A DNA stretch of 64,000 bases from Lentibacillus cibarius (GCF_005887555.1 NZ_VCIA01000001.1:2170001-2234000); one strand, 5' to 3'. Positions 1 through 10,015 are shown, counted from the stretch's first letter. The notes: generated by a model not told the origin, from the letters alone. Made by a program: numbers and translations.

Positions 1-716
1 TTCTTGCGGACATTGGAAGCGAAAATGGCATCCTGTCTTTCATATGACCTGTAGCCGGATTGAGCGAATAGTTCTAGTCCGGCACTGTTAGCAGCTTGAA
101 ACATATCTTCCATTGCTTTGGCAGCTACTTTCCGCATTTGTTTTTTTGGCAGGAAATCCTCAAACGGAAAACGGACATCCGGAACAGTCAGGTTGCGTGG
201 AACAAAATCACTTGGCAACCTGTTTTCTTTATTGACTAATGCCAGGATATCATGCGGGTTGTCAACAGTATCCGGCGGCTTGTTATCAGGTTGATCGAGA
301 ACAGCTCCGGCTTTGATAGCTTGATGTTCATCCAGAATCTTCTGCAATGCTTTACGGGTTGACTCATTATAAACACCAGTAGCTATCAATGCTTGCTGTT
401 GTAGTTGAAAATCAGTAATCGCCCATGTTGTTATGTCGTCATATGTACCGTTGCGTTCGATGGAATAGCCGACTTTGTTCAAAGCTTTTTGCAGTGTTTT
501 GACTGCTTGACCCTGGTCGGTTTTTTGTAGGTGCTCTTCAGGTAGTCGGATATGATCAGTTTCTGCTTCAGGCGTTTTCTTTTGCTGGTTATCTGTTTTA
601 TCTACTGGTGCATGTGCTACCGTTTCTTTAGTTTCCGGATTATCACCATCACAGGCTGTTGCCACAAGCGTGATAGCAAGCAGCATAAAGGTAGCGAATA
701 GGTTCTTTTGGAACAT
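1..716 (-). CDS. VanY-type D,D-carboxypeptidase lipoprotein (partial)
   Basis: Probable D-alanyl-D-alanine carboxypeptidase, trimming peptidoglycan stem peptides on the outer face of the membrane. Only the N-terminal 238 codons are present; the gene runs off the left edge. The frame, read by hand, starts at an ATG seven bases after GGAGAG. It shows a lipoprotein signal with Cys22 in VATAC, an acidic linker, a peptidoglycan-binding (PG_binding_1) region at about residues 60-115, and the opening of a VanY domain with SGYRSYERQ close to the edge. The catalytic zinc ligands would lie outside the window, so activity cannot be judged. It is transcribed away from pepT's terminator and appears monocistronic here. 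Confidence 0.85.
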   Translation of the reverse strand, partial: MFQKNLFATFMLLAITLVATACDGDNPETKETVAHAPVDKTDNQQKKTPEAETDHIRLPEEHLQKTDQGQAVKTLQKALNKVGYSIERNGTYDDITTWAITDFQLQQQALIATGVYNESTRKALQKILDEHQAIKAGAVLDQPDNKPPDTVDNPHDILALVNKENRLPSDFVPRNLTVPDVRFPFEDFLPKKQMRKVAAKAMEDMFQAANSAGLELFAQSGYRSYERQDAIFASNVRK

Positions 717-864
717 TTTTTTCTCTCCTATGTGTGTATACTCTTTGATTTATCATATCACTGCATGAATGCTGTGGTCTATGCCCAGGCACGCAATTTT
801 TTATAGGCTTACAGCATAAGGTTGGGAATGTGTGAATCGGACACGTACTACCATTTATATGCAT

Positions 865-906
865 GGTAAAAATAAGAGAGCCGGATTCGTTAGTGTGAAC
901 CCGGCT
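865..906 (-). terminator. rho-independent terminator of pepT
   Basis: On the minus strand AGCCGG pairs with CCGGCT (879-884 and 901-906), with additional pairing inside, followed by CTCTTATTTTT. It lies just after the pepT stop codon. Confidence 0.75.
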
Positions 907-921
907 GTCAATTGTTTATAT

Positions 922-2160
922 TTAACTCTCGGATTCTGCTTCAAACAAACGACAAATTTCGACGATAACGTTGGTCGCCTTTTCCATATTATTGACTGAA
1001 ATATATTCATACTTCCCGTGAAAATTTTCGCCACCAGTGAAAATATTCGGTGTCGGCAGCCCTTTATAAGAGAGCTGTGAACCGTCTGTTCCGCCACGGA
1101 CCGGTTTAATAAGTGGTTTGATATCCAGGTTTTCCATTGCCTGGTACGCGATGTCTACGATTTCTTTTACTGGTTCTATTTTTTCGCGCATGTTGTAATA
1201 TTGGTCGTTCATGTCGATTTCGGCAGTACCCTCACCATGTGTGGCGTTGATTTCATCGATGCATTTGCGCATCATCTCTTTCCGTGCTTCAAAATTATCT
1301 TTGTCAAAGTCACGGATGATGTAGGTCAGTTGCGTCTTTTCAACATTCCCATTCACTGAAATTAAGTGATAAAACCCTTCATATTTTTCCGTGTTTTCAG
1401 GTGTTTCCTTCTCAGGTAATTTATTAATGAATTCGGCTGCGATTGTCCCCGCGTTTACCATCTTGTCCTTGGCGGTGCCGGGGTGGACACTATTACCGTT
1501 GATGGTTATTTTGGCAGCGGCAGCGTTAAAGCTTTCATACTGTAATTCGCCCAAAGGACCACCATCCATGGTGTAGGCGTACTTAGCCTGGAAACGATCC
1601 ACATCGAATTTATGCGGGCCACGACCTATTTCTTCATCAGGGGTGAAGGCGACTCGGATGGTTCCGTGTTTGATTTCCGGGTGATTGATTAAGTAGTCCA
1701 TTGCGGTCATGATTTCTGTAATACCGGCCTTATCATCAGCTCCGAGCAGGGTCGTCCCATCCGTTGTAATTAGTGTATGTCCCTCATAGTTAGGAAGCTC
1801 CGGGAATTCATCAGCTGACAACACGACATTCTTTTCCTGATTTAGTACAATATCGTTCCCATCGAAGTTTTCCACAATCTGCGGGTTTACGTTTTTACCG
1901 GTGAAATCTGTTGCCGTATCAACGTGGGACAAAAATCCGATTGTCGGAACATCTTTTTCCGTATTGGCTGGAAGTGTTGCCATTAAATAGCCATTTTCAT
2001 CCATTGATACGTCTTCCATACCGATGGATTTTAGTTCTTCCGCAAGCTGCTTGGCCAGCTCCATTTGGCCGGGTGTGGACGGAGTTGTTTCGCTGGATTC
2101 ATCTGATTGGGTGTCAATAGTAACATAATTGGTGAATCGCTTGATTAATTCGTTTTTCAT
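922..2160 (-). CDS. pepT: peptidase T (tripeptide aminopeptidase)
   Basis: Cytoplasmic M20-family zinc aminopeptidase that removes the N-terminal residue of tripeptides, feeding peptide nitrogen into the amino-acid pool. At 412 residues it has the usual PepT length. The metal-site motifs are visible in order: [11 protein letters not shown] (His ligand), LLGADDKAG (bridging Asp), PDEEIGRG (catalytic Glu and Glu ligand) and a C-terminal FHGKYE. The start ATG follows AAAGGAGATGA at good spacing. The gene stands alone, divergent from the rhodanese gene across about 145 bp, and ends at its own hairpin terminator. No sign of truncation. Confidence 0.96.
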   Translation of the reverse strand: MKNELIKRFTNYVTIDTQSDESSETTPSTPGQMELAKQLAEELKSIGMEDVSMDENGYLMATLPANTEKDVPTIGFLSHVDTATDFTGKNVNPQIVENFDGNDIVLNQEKNVVLSADEFPELPNYEGHTLITTDGTTLLGADDKAGITEIMTAMDYLINHPEIKHGTIRVAFTPDEEIGRGPHKFDVDRFQAKYAYTMDGGPLGELQYESFNAAAAKITINGNSVHPGTAKDKMVNAGTIAAEFINKLPEKETPENTEKYEGFYHLISVNGNVEKTQLTYIIRDFDKDNFEARKEMMRKCIDEINATHGEGTAEIDMNDQYYNMREKIEPVKEIVDIAYQAMENLDIKPLIKPVRGGTDGSQLSYKGLPTPNIFTGGENFHGKYEYISVNNMEKATNVIVEICRLFEAESES

Positions 2161-2306
2161 TATGTATTCATCTCCTTTCCTTTTATTTTACCACTTTCGT
2201 TTACCAAGGGGGAAGGATAAGCAGGTCTGTTCATTGGCTTATCTATCGGTTAAAATAAAGGAAACGAAATTTCTGATAAACGTTAATTAAAGTAGGAGGG
2301 GTTTTT

Positions 2307-3149
2307 ATGTCCGTTGTGGTGAGTCCGACTTGGCTGAAAGAACAGCTGGCGCATCATGCTGACAAGACAGTTGTCGTTGATACACGTTTTAAGCTGACAG
2401 ACGAGGATGCTGGGAGGAAAGCATATTTAGAAGGGCACATACCGCATGCCGTTTACCTTGATTTGAATAAAGATCTATCCGCAAAGCCAGCTAAACATGG
2501 GGGCAATCATCCATTGCCTGATATGGATATGTTTACTGCTAAAATCGCCAATATCGGGATTGATCAGGAGACAACGGTGGTCATTTATGATCAGCAGAAT
2601 GACATGTTCGCCGCACGTTTGTGGTGGCTGTTGTATTATGTAGGCCACGACCATGTTTACTTGCTTGATGGTGGTTTTGATGCCTGGGTGGAACAGGGTT
2701 ATGAAGTGACAACGGAAGTGCCGAAACTGGAACGAGCAAATTTTACACCGCAGTATCGAGAAAACGAAGCAGTGGATATCGAGGAAGTAAAGAAAAAGCT
2801 GACGGATGGATCAGCGACATTAATTGATTCAAGGTCCAAGGAAAGATACCTTGGTAAAACCGAGCCGATGTATGCCAAAGCAGGCCACATCCCCGGTGCA
2901 AAGCATTTCTTCTGGAAAGATGTTTTTAACAAGGATGGGAAGTGGAAAGATACCAAGGAGCTAGAGGCGCATTTTGGATCACTGGACAAAGAAGATGAAA
3001 TCATTGTTTCATGTGGCTCAGGTGTATCTGCTTGCCCTAACGTACTTGCCCTGAAATCGGCTGGCTTCCGGAATGTAAAGCTATACCCAGGAAGCTTCAG
3101 TGATTGGATCTCCTATGAGGAAAATGACGTGGAGACGAAGGGAGAATGA
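2307..3149 (+). CDS. sulfurtransferase (thiosulfate/3-mercaptopyruvate type, rhodanese)
   Basis: Two-domain rhodanese of 280 residues that moves sulfane sulfur from thiosulfate or 3-mercaptopyruvate to an acceptor through a cysteine persulfide. The N-terminal domain (about 1-130) keeps the fold but lacks the active Cys; the C-terminal domain (about 150-275) has Cys236 in CGSGVSAC. That loop resembles the mercaptopyruvate-sulfurtransferase form more than the classical CRKG form, so the substrate is uncertain. The start follows AGGAGGGG. The stop codon overlaps the tag start by four bases (ATGA), implying coupled translation with the DNA glycosylase. Confidence 0.9.
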   Translation: MSVVVSPTWLKEQLAHHADKTVVVDTRFKLTDEDAGRKAYLEGHIPHAVYLDLNKDLSAKPAKHGGNHPLPDMDMFTAKIANIGIDQETTVVIYDQQNDMFAARLWWLLYYVGHDHVYLLDGGFDAWVEQGYEVTTEVPKLERANFTPQYRENEAVDIEEVKKKLTDGSATLIDSRSKERYLGKTEPMYAKAGHIPGAKHFFWKDVFNKDGKWKDTKELEAHFGSLDKEDEIIVSCGSGVSACPNVLALKSAGFRNVKLYPGSFSDWISYEENDVETKGE

Positions 3150-3730
3150 CCGATGATTGTAAACGCTGTGGCTGGGTGACGGATGATCCAATTTATATAG
3201 ACTATCATGATCGTGAGTGGGGCAGGCCGGTTCATGATGATCGGAAATTATTTGAAATGCTATCACTTGAAGGCGCTCAGGCTGGTCTGAGCTGGATTAC
3301 CATTCTAAAACGCCGGGATGGTTACCGGAAAGCATTTGACTATTTTGACCCGAAAAAGGTCAGTGCCTATGATGAGCATAAAGTGGATCAACTGCTGCAA
3401 GATGCCGGTATCATCCGAAACAGACGCAAAATTGAGTCTGTCATTAAAAACGCCCATGCTTTTTTAAACATACAAGAGGAATTTGGCAGTTTTGATACGT
3501 ATATCTGGCAATTCACTGGTGGGGAGCCGATATTAAACGACTGGGATACGTATGCGGACGTACCAGCATATACGAAAGAATCGAAGCACATGAGCAAAGA
3601 TTTAAAAAAACGCGGGTTTACCTTTGTTGGGCCAACGATTTGCTATGCGTTCATGCAAGCAACAGGAATGGTTAATGATCATACGAAAGATTGTCTCTTA
3701 TATCACGGTAAAACGGATAAACAGCTCTGA
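3146..3730 (+). CDS. tag: DNA-3-methyladenine glycosylase I
   Basis: Cytoplasmic base-excision repair enzyme that removes 3-methyladenine from alkylated DNA. The 194-residue length and N-terminal CKRCGW, the HDREWG segment and the following LFEMLSLEGAQAGLSW block are typical of Tag, whose Cys and His residues bind a structural zinc. The ATG overlaps the stop of the upstream sulfurtransferase gene (ATGA), so the two form a two-gene operon. Nothing in the sequence indicates an adaptive-response promoter of its own. Confidence 0.95.
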   Translation: MTDDCKRCGWVTDDPIYIDYHDREWGRPVHDDRKLFEMLSLEGAQAGLSWITILKRRDGYRKAFDYFDPKKVSAYDEHKVDQLLQDAGIIRNRRKIESVIKNAHAFLNIQEEFGSFDTYIWQFTGGEPILNDWDTYADVPAYTKESKHMSKDLKKRGFTFVGPTICYAFMQATGMVNDHTKDCLLYHGKTDKQL

Positions 3731-3845
3731 AGCTGTTTGATGACATGCTATTGCCTGCGTTTTTCCTCTGAGGTCTTGAAGCGAACGCTATCTTTCTAGT
3801 ACAATACGAGATTGTGTTCGTTTTTGACGGAAAAGGAGGCCAACA

Positions 3846-4358
3846 ATGGTACAGTATGCATTTTTGGAAGATACAAGGAGTAAAGATGACATAAAGCAGG
3901 AACTTGATACCCTGGAAATACAGCTTTACCGAATGCAGGAAAACATCCGAAAAATTGCCCGAAATGCAGAAGTAATTGGTATCGATCAAACGAATCAAGA
4001 CGAGTGGGTTATTGTTTACGCATATAGGGATGCAAACTTGTGTCAACTCATGCTGCATAATTGTTCGAAGCCGTACAAAGGTGATTGGCAGACGGCCATT
4101 CAAGCGGAATATAAAGATGGTCAAAGGCTCCATATTGCGGACATTAAAGGTGTGCAGAATAAAGGATATGGGTCAGTGCTCATCAAGCATTTAAAAGAAG
4201 AAGTACGAAAAGATAACATCCCGTTTATTACAGGTGACATTGTCAAACGTGACTTCGATCATGTGGAACGATTAAAACATTTTTATAACAAGCATTCTTT
4301 TGATGTCAACATTGATCATCAAGCACAATGTGGTGACATTGTTTGGAACGGTGATTAG
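3846..4358 (+). CDS. GNAT-family N-acetyltransferase-like protein
   Basis: Protein of 170 residues with a short N-terminal coiled-coil-like helix (about 15-40) and a C-terminal half resembling the GNAT acetyl-CoA fold: the segment VQNKGYGSVLIKHLKEEV looks like motif A (glycine loop followed by a helix), then a segment FYNKHSFDV like motif B. The first half is not recognised and the acceptor is unknown. The start follows AAAGGAGGCCAACA. It has its own terminator at 4360-4397 and appears monocistronic, convergent with the amidase gene. Confidence 0.7.
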   Translation: MVQYAFLEDTRSKDDIKQELDTLEIQLYRMQENIRKIARNAEVIGIDQTNQDEWVIVYAYRDANLCQLMLHNCSKPYKGDWQTAIQAEYKDGQRLHIADIKGVQNKGYGSVLIKHLKEEVRKDNIPFITGDIVKRDFDHVERLKHFYNKHSFDVNIDHQAQCGDIVWNGD

Positions 4359-4359
4359 A

Positions 4360-4397
4360 ACGGGCTATTTTCCTTTAATAGGAAACAGCCCGTATTT
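4360..4397 (+). terminator. rho-independent terminator
   Basis: ACGGGCT pairs with AGCCCGT, with TTTCCT/AGGAAA pairing inside the loop, then ATTTTTT. It ends the GNAT-like gene and lies at the 3' end of the convergent amidase. Confidence 0.85.
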
Positions 4398-4399
4398 TT

Positions 4400-5830
4400 T
4401 CAAATTAATTTCGGTGCCTTGCGGTGTTGTGTTGCCTGTTCATATGCATATGCCATTTCAATTAGTTTTGCTTCGGTAAAGGCTTGCCCTGTGAATGTTA
4501 CGCCAACGGGTTTGCCGGCAGATGTAGAGCCTGCCGGAACAGTTATGGACGGATAACCCGCTTTGGCTGCAATGCTTGCCCCATAGTTATTGACAAAAAT
4601 GAGTGCATCCAATTGATGCTCGTTCATGGCTTGATCAATGCCTTCTGCCTGTGACTGCTTTATATCATTTAAACGGGCGTTAATGTATTCCGCCTCAACT
4701 AAATTCCCGCTTGTTCGGTCGGCTTGTTCAAGGATTGTTTGCCCGTAAGTTAGTGCCTCTTTCTTATGGTTTTTGTTAAACTGGATAACATCCTGCAATG
4801 CGTGAACTGGGACATTTGACGATACGTTCGTTAAATAAGCATTGATGCCATTTTTGAATTCATGAAGCATGACATTCATGTTGTTTACATTTGTTGGTAA
4901 CTGAACTTGGTCTATGATGGTCGCACCAAGTTTTTTCATATCCGCTAAAGCAGCATTGATGATGGCTGTTTCTTCTTCATCAAGCCCTTCCATATAAGCC
5001 CGCGGTACGCCGATCTGCACATGGTTTAATCCATTTTTACGTAGTGATGCCGTATAGTCGATTGAACCATTATCAGGTGAAATCAGTGTTACTGAATCGT
5101 TATCATCAACACCGGCTAGCACGTTCAGCATAATAGCTGCGTCTTCCACGGTACAGGTCATTGGCCCGGCGGTGTCTTGGCTATTTGAAATGGGGATAAT
5201 TCCTGAGCGGCTCAATAGGCCGACAGTAGGTTTTATACCGACAATAGAATTGCTGCTTGCCGGGCTCAGAATGGATCCGCTCGTTTCCGTGCCAAGTGCG
5301 CCAGCAGCAAACCCGGCAGCCATACCAGCACCAGATCCTGCACTCGACCCACCAGTGTCAAACTCCCCAGGCCCATACGGATTCAAAACCTGCCCTCCTA
5401 ACGAACTGTACCCATTTGGCATGCCTATAGTCATAAAGTTAGCCCACTCAGTCAGATTGGTTTTTCCCAGGATGATTGCACCAGCTGCACGGAGTTTTTG
5501 AACAATAGATGCATCTTCTTTTGCATAATTATTTTCCAACGCTAGGGAGCCGGCTGTTGTATGTGTTTTATCCCCGGTCTCAATATTATCCTTTACTAAG
5601 ATAGGGATGCCGTGAAGCGGGCCTCGTGCACCTTTTTGCTCTCTTTCTGCATCAAGGGCTTCGGCGATATGTATTGCTTCAGGATTAATTTCCAGTACGG
5701 CGTTAATCTGATCATTAAAGTCAGCAATTTGCTTGAAGTAATGCATCGTCAGTTGTTTCGCTGATAGATTGCCAGTTTCCATTTCGTGCTGATATTCGGT
5801 GATGGTTGTTTGTGTGAGTGCGACATCCAT
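4400..5830 (-). CDS. amidase (amidase signature family)
   Basis: Cytoplasmic amide hydrolase of the amidase-signature family, 476 residues. The Ser-cisSer-Lys catalytic elements are visible: Lys in [11 protein letters not shown] (about 79), the glycine/serine block [11 protein letters not shown] (about 158-168) and the downstream [12 protein letters not shown] with the nucleophile. It could be mistaken for GatA, but there are no gatC or gatB neighbours and the C-terminal part ([15 protein letters not shown]) is that of stand-alone amidases. The substrate is unknown. The start follows GGGAGG. It is convergent with the GNAT-like gene and divergent from the aldo/keto reductase. Confidence 0.88.
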   Translation of the reverse strand: MDVALTQTTITEYQHEMETGNLSAKQLTMHYFKQIADFNDQINAVLEINPEAIHIAEALDAEREQKGARGPLHGIPILVKDNIETGDKTHTTAGSLALENNYAKEDASIVQKLRAAGAIILGKTNLTEWANFMTIGMPNGYSSLGGQVLNPYGPGEFDTGGSSAGSGAGMAAGFAAGALGTETSGSILSPASSNSIVGIKPTVGLLSRSGIIPISNSQDTAGPMTCTVEDAAIMLNVLAGVDDNDSVTLISPDNGSIDYTASLRKNGLNHVQIGVPRAYMEGLDEEETAIINAALADMKKLGATIIDQVQLPTNVNNMNVMLHEFKNGINAYLTNVSSNVPVHALQDVIQFNKNHKKEALTYGQTILEQADRTSGNLVEAEYINARLNDIKQSQAEGIDQAMNEHQLDALIFVNNYGASIAAKAGYPSITVPAGSTSAGKPVGVTFTGQAFTEAKLIEMAYAYEQATQHRKAPKLI

Positions 5831-6021
5831 TGTAAAGCCTCCCTTTTAAAATCTCATCCTATCAGGGTCCTATTTGTACTTTACATCATTATACCACGAA
5901 TATTAGGAATATTGTATAATCCAATAATTGTCATTAACTTTAAGGAAAGGTCAATTATTTTATCCACAAAAGTCATTGTGATAAACTAAATTTCACCATA
6001 GCAAGAAAGGAAGTTTTGCTC

Positions 6022-6846
6022 ATGCAATATGTAACATTGAACAACGGACTGGAAATGCCGCAGCTCGGTTTTGGTGTTTGGCAAGTACCGGATGAGGAAG
6101 CGGAACCGGCTGTGGCCAAAGCGATTGAAACAGGCTACCGCTCGATTGATACGGCCAAAGTATATGAAAATGAACATGGCGTTGGCCGCGCGATTGCGAA
6201 AAGTGGGGTTGCTCGTGAGGAACTATTTATCACGACGAAAGTGTGGAATAGTGACCAGGGCTATGACGCGACATTGAAGGCCTTTGATGCGAGTCTAGAA
6301 CGCCTAGGTCTGGATTACGTTGATTTGTATTTAATCCATTGGCCTACTCCGGAGTTTGACGACTATGTCGATACATATAAGGCGATGGAAAAGCTGTATC
6401 ATGACGGTCGTGTGAAGGCAATTGGTGTCTGCAACTTCAACACGGAGCATGTACAGCGTTTGCTTGATGAATGTGATGTCGTACCGGTGCTGAATCAGGT
6501 AGAGTGCCATCCATATTTACAGCAAAATGACTTGAAAGCATTCTGTGCAAAGCATAATATTTTTGTAGAGGCGTGGAGTCCGCTCATGACAGGCGGTGAG
6601 GTGTTACAGGACAATGTGATCACCAAGATCGCTGCCAATCATGGTAAAACACCAGCACAAGTGATTATTCGCTGGCACCTGCAGTCCAATGCGATTGTCA
6701 TTCCAAAGTCCGTGACACCATCGCGAATTGAGGAAAACTTTGATGTGTTTGATTTTGAACTGAGTGCCGATGAGATGCAGCAAATTGGTAGCCTTGACCG
6801 TAATCAGCGCAAAGGACCGGAGCCGAGTGAAATGAATAAACGTTAA
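6022..6846 (+). CDS. aldo/keto reductase
   Basis: NADPH-dependent reductase of aldehydes and ketones in the AKR (beta/alpha)8-barrel family, 274 residues. The tetrad is visible: Asp in SIDTAKVY, Tyr in the same motif, Lys in ITTKVW and His in LIHWPTP; IPKSVTPSRIEEN is the NADP-phosphate binding loop. I start at the ATG at 6022, eight bases after AAGGAAG, rather than the in-frame TTG two codons upstream, which sits too close to the ribosome-binding site. It resembles the Bacillus YtbE/YvgN methylglyoxal-type reductases; the physiological substrate cannot be fixed from sequence. Confidence 0.92.
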   Translation: MQYVTLNNGLEMPQLGFGVWQVPDEEAEPAVAKAIETGYRSIDTAKVYENEHGVGRAIAKSGVAREELFITTKVWNSDQGYDATLKAFDASLERLGLDYVDLYLIHWPTPEFDDYVDTYKAMEKLYHDGRVKAIGVCNFNTEHVQRLLDECDVVPVLNQVECHPYLQQNDLKAFCAKHNIFVEAWSPLMTGGEVLQDNVITKIAANHGKTPAQVIIRWHLQSNAIVIPKSVTPSRIEENFDVFDFELSADEMQQIGSLDRNQRKGPEPSEMNKR

Positions 6847-6948
6847 AATTGGAACCGGATGAGGAGTAAGGACTTCCATCCGGTTTTGCAGTGCCTGGGT
6901 TGAAAATGTTGTCGCCATTTTGACTACGGATAACGCTTTTAGGTGGAA

Positions 6949-7020
6949 ACGCCAAAGTTAACGTCAAAAACGCCAAAGTTCGGTTCAAAAACGCCAAAGT
7001 TCAACATAAAAACGCCAAAT
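6949..7020. repeat. 21-bp-period repeat array, family A, locus 1
   Basis: Four units of the core ACGCCAAAGTT start at 6949, 6970, 6991 and 7012 (the last diverges after ACGCCAAA), exactly 21 bp apart; the ten bases between cores vary except for a run of A before each core. The array lies between the 3' ends of two convergent genes. The same core and spacing recur at 8875-8948 and 59149-59243. Function unknown. Confidence 0.9.
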
Positions 7021-7064
7021 TCCGTGAACTTCCAGGTCAACGTTCGCCATCCGCGAGAGACCAT

Positions 7065-7604
7065 TCATCCAAATACCCGCTTCATGGCATGGGCGAATTC
7101 ATGGAAGTAATCAGGTGTTTTGTGATCAGGAAGACCTGTATACATGTTTTCGGCAATTGATTGATTGTACCACTTTTGCTGGTCAAATCCTGAGTGAAAA
7201 TGATTCCACAGCTTGTGCCCTTGCCGGTGAAATTCTTTTTCCATGGATAGCAAGTTATCCAACTTATCAGCTATGATTAGGTATTTCATTTCTTCCTCGG
7301 CACTTTTTACTGTGTCAATAGTGTGCTGCTTACGCTCCTGCCATGATTTTGATTTATCTTCTGTATGAGCGGATACGAGTTCAGCAACCCTTGGCCCGAA
7401 TCGGTCGACAATATCTTCTATCTCGTACGGCGTATCTTCCACGACATCATGTAAATAGCCGGCACAGACTAGCTCCTCACTAAACCCCGCTGCCTCCAGC
7501 CGGTGTGCTACACGGATAGGGTGCGTGATATAGGGTTCATTAGAGGCTTTGCGCGTCTGGTTCGCATGAGCCTTTTCGGCAAACGCCTTAGCCAAATTTT
7601 TCAT
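7065..7604 (-). CDS. HD-domain phosphohydrolase (SpoT/MESH1-like)
   Basis: Small 179-residue HD hydrolase. The motifs match the hydrolase domain of RelA/SpoT proteins and the stand-alone MESH1 type: a His in ITHPIRVA, the HD pair in GYLHDVVEDT, and a later Asp in IIADKLDNL. By family it may degrade (p)ppGpp or another nucleotide; no synthetase, TGS or ACT domain is present. The start follows GAGGAGG. It is a single gene, convergent with the aldo/keto reductase and divergent from fni. The actual substrate is an inference. Confidence 0.8.
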   Translation of the reverse strand: MKNLAKAFAEKAHANQTRKASNEPYITHPIRVAHRLEAAGFSEELVCAGYLHDVVEDTPYEIEDIVDRFGPRVAELVSAHTEDKSKSWQERKQHTIDTVKSAEEEMKYLIIADKLDNLLSMEKEFHRQGHKLWNHFHSGFDQQKWYNQSIAENMYTGLPDHKTPDYFHEFAHAMKRVFG

Positions 7605-7778
7605 TTGTTTTCCTCCTCGCCTAGATTGAAATCAGTATAGCAGGGATGAAAGGGATAGACAAAGGGCGGTGTGTTTCTATTCAGTTTATTTTTGTGTAAG
7701 TTATTGATATGATAAGAATAGTGAAAAATGCTTAATAACTACAACGATAGTAATGATACAGGGTTAGGAAGTGTAAAC

Positions 7779-8834
7779 ATGGATGAAGGAATCAATAAGC
7801 GAAAGACCGAACACATTCGGCTCTGCCTGGAAGATCATGTGGAAGGTGTCGATAAGTCAACTGGACTAGAAGGGATATCATTCATACATAATGCGTTGCC
7901 GGAGATTAATTTTGCTGATATCAATTTGCGTTCCCATTTTCTGGACAAGCCAATCAAAGCGCCATTTCTGGTCAGTTCCATGACTGGCGGTTCAGAACTT
8001 GCAGCGCAAATCAACCAAAACTTAGCGAAAGCGGCTGAAGAAAAAGGATGGGCGGTAGCACTTGGTTCAACGCGGGCACTTTTGGAAAGCGATGCACACC
8101 AGGAATCATTTTTAATACGAAAGCACGCACCGTCCGTTCCTCTTATAGCTAATTTGGGTGCTGTCCAGCTGAATTATGGCTATGGTGCTGAGGCGTGCCG
8201 TCGTATTGTGGAGTTGACCGGTGCTGATTCGATTGTGCTTCATTTTAACCCGCTTCAGGAAGCAGTACAGGATGAAGGCGATTTGAATTTCGAAAACCTG
8301 TTGCCGAAAATTGAAAAGGTCTGTTCCGCACTGGATGTTCCGGTTGGTGCTAAGGAGGTTGGCTTTGGAATCGATGGAACCATCGCCAAAAAATTATATA
8401 ATGCCGGCATTTCCTATATTGATGTAGCTGGCGCCGGGGGAACATCTTGGAGCCAAGTGGAAAAACTCCGCTCCAATGATCCGCTGAAAAAGGCTGCAGC
8501 GGAGGCGTTCAATAACTGGGGAATTCCGACAAAAGATTGCATTGTATCGGTTAGAAGTGCGCTGGAGGATGTTCCTGTTCCGGTCGTATCCAGTGGCGGT
8601 ATGAAGACCGGTGTCGATGCCGCGAAAGCACTGACAATTGGTGCAGATGTCATTGGGTTTGCCCGTAAATTGCTCCAGGCTGCGACTGAATCAGATGAAG
8701 CAGTCATGCAAACGATGGAACAGATTGAACTTGAACTGAAAATGACGATGTTCGGCATTGGTGCTAAAACAATGGACGATTTAAAAAATACGAAGCGTGT
8801 TTCCATTATGGGGAAATCGCTGCTTGAGGACTAA
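7779..8834 (+). CDS. fni: type 2 isopentenyl-diphosphate delta-isomerase
   Basis: FMN- and NADPH-dependent enzyme that interconverts isopentenyl and dimethylallyl diphosphate at the head of isoprenoid synthesis. The (beta/alpha)8 fold motifs are clear: KTEHIRLCL near the start, FLVSSMTGGS, GSTRALL, VGAKEVGFGI, VAGAGGTSWS (flavin phosphate site) and SSGGMKTGVDAAKAL. I start at the ATG at 7779 because homologues begin just before this KxxHI block and TTAGGAAG precedes it; the ATG at 7728 has no ribosome-binding site. Length 351. It is not clustered with other isoprenoid genes. Confidence 0.94.
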   Translation: MDEGINKRKTEHIRLCLEDHVEGVDKSTGLEGISFIHNALPEINFADINLRSHFLDKPIKAPFLVSSMTGGSELAAQINQNLAKAAEEKGWAVALGSTRALLESDAHQESFLIRKHAPSVPLIANLGAVQLNYGYGAEACRRIVELTGADSIVLHFNPLQEAVQDEGDLNFENLLPKIEKVCSALDVPVGAKEVGFGIDGTIAKKLYNAGISYIDVAGAGGTSWSQVEKLRSNDPLKKAAAEAFNNWGIPTKDCIVSVRSALEDVPVPVVSSGGMKTGVDAAKALTIGADVIGFARKLLQAATESDEAVMQTMEQIELELKMTMFGIGAKTMDDLKNTKRVSIMGKSLLED

Positions 8835-8861
8835 CTGCTCACGATTGTGGGCAGTTTTTTG
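8834..8861 (+). terminator. rho-independent terminator of fni
   Basis: ACTGCTC and GGGCAGT form a short stem followed by TTTTTT, immediately after the fni stop codon. Confidence 0.75.
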
Positions 8862-8874
8862 TGTTAATGGAAAA

Positions 8875-8948
8875 ACACCAAAGTTTGGCACGGAAACGCC
8901 AAAGTTAACGTCAAAAACACCAAAGTTTAAAGTGAAAACGCCAAAGAT
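8875..8948. repeat. 21-bp-period repeat array, family A, locus 2
   Basis: Four units at 8875, 8896, 8917 and 8938. The core alternates ACACCAAAG / ACGCCAAAG, so the true repeat may be a 42-bp dimer. It lies between the fni terminator and the next gene's ribosome-binding site. An open frame crosses it only because 21 is a multiple of three. Confidence 0.9.
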
Positions 8949-9055
8949 CATCATTTCATCCAGCGCCGCAGCCAGAAAATGTCATCAGTGGTTTAGAAAT
9001 TCATGGTTTATTATTCGCCAGACTTCAAATCCTACACAATGAAGGAGGTTTTTCT

Positions 9056-9898
9056 ATGGATGAAGAAATGTATGAGTCTGAAGACAGTAAAGTAATTCCA
9101 ATGACATCTATTACTAATGGAACAGGTGAGGCGGTTGCTCCGGACGTGTTTTATTACACAGATCAAATCGTGAACATTAGTTTTATCGGATATCCGGATA
9201 GCGGGGAATGGGTGCTGGTGGATGCTGGATTACCCAAGTCCGCTGATGAAATCCGTTATGAAGCAGCCACGCGTTTTGGGGAGGATAGCAGACCATCAGC
9301 CATCATTCTAACGCACGGACATTTTGATCATGTGGGTGGGTTAGTTGAATTAGTACAGGAATGGGACGTGCCTGTCTATGCCCATGAACAAGAAATCCCA
9401 TATTTGACTGGTGAAAAGAGCTATCCGGAACCTGATCCGGGCGTTGAGGGTGGTTTATTGGCGAAAATATCGAAATACTATCCAAACAAACCAATTAACC
9501 TAAGCAGTGCTGTAAAACCTGTTCCGGGGTTGAAGGAATGGCAGTGGATTCATACGCCAGGACATTCGCCCGGCCATGTTTCATTTTACCGTGAACGAGA
9601 TGCCATGTTGCTTTCGGGTGATGCGTTCATTACGGTAAGGCAGGACTCATTTTATAACGTACTCATGCAAACGAGTGAAGTGAATGGCCCGCCACGGTAT
9701 TTGACAACTGATTGGGAGGCCGCTAAAAAGTCGGTTGAGACATTGGAAGCCTTAAAGCCTGATACGGTAGTTCCGGGTCATGGGACTGCTATGCAAAAAG
9801 AGGCATTACAAGAAGGGCTAAAGCACCTTGTCGAAACATTTGACCAAACGGCAAAACCGGATTATGGACGCTATGTTGAAGACACAAAGTATCACTAA
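9056..9898 (+). CDS. MBL-fold metallo-hydrolase
   Basis: Metallo-beta-lactamase-fold hydrolase of 280 residues with a binuclear metal site: ILTHGHFDHVGG (HxHxDH), a His in HTPGHSPGHVSF, the Asp in LLSGDAFI and a C-terminal His in VVPGHGTAM. The family includes glyoxalase II, lactonases and arylsulfatases, and the sequence does not settle the substrate. The start follows AAGGAGG with normal spacing. It is single and ends at a hairpin terminator. No signal peptide, so probably cytoplasmic. Confidence 0.88.
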   Translation: MDEEMYESEDSKVIPMTSITNGTGEAVAPDVFYYTDQIVNISFIGYPDSGEWVLVDAGLPKSADEIRYEAATRFGEDSRPSAIILTHGHFDHVGGLVELVQEWDVPVYAHEQEIPYLTGEKSYPEPDPGVEGGLLAKISKYYPNKPINLSSAVKPVPGLKEWQWIHTPGHSPGHVSFYRERDAMLLSGDAFITVRQDSFYNVLMQTSEVNGPPRYLTTDWEAAKKSVETLEALKPDTVVPGHGTAMQKEALQEGLKHLVETFDQTAKPDYGRYVEDTKYH

Positions 9899-9910
9899 CT
9901 TAGGAATTGC

Positions 9911-9938
9911 AGAAATCGGCACAACGCCGATTTCTTTA
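9911..9938 (+). terminator. rho-independent terminator
   Basis: AGAAATCGGC pairs with GCCGATTTCT around a five-base loop, then TTAAC; it ends the MBL hydrolase gene. Confidence 0.7.
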
Positions 9939-10015
9939 ACATTGAAACTATACTAACGGAAAAGCTTGCAGCCAGCTGGGATTCATACAATTCCTTGTTC
10001 CATCTGATTAGGTTT

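Noticed and set aside
6949..7020. CRISPR array
   Set aside because: Spacers would be only 10 bp, repeats 11 bp and not palindromic, and no cas genes are present in the window.
8797..9042. Open frame of 81 codons with TPK heptapeptides
   Set aside because: It begins inside the end of fni in another frame and runs through a terminator and the family A repeats; no ribosome-binding site.
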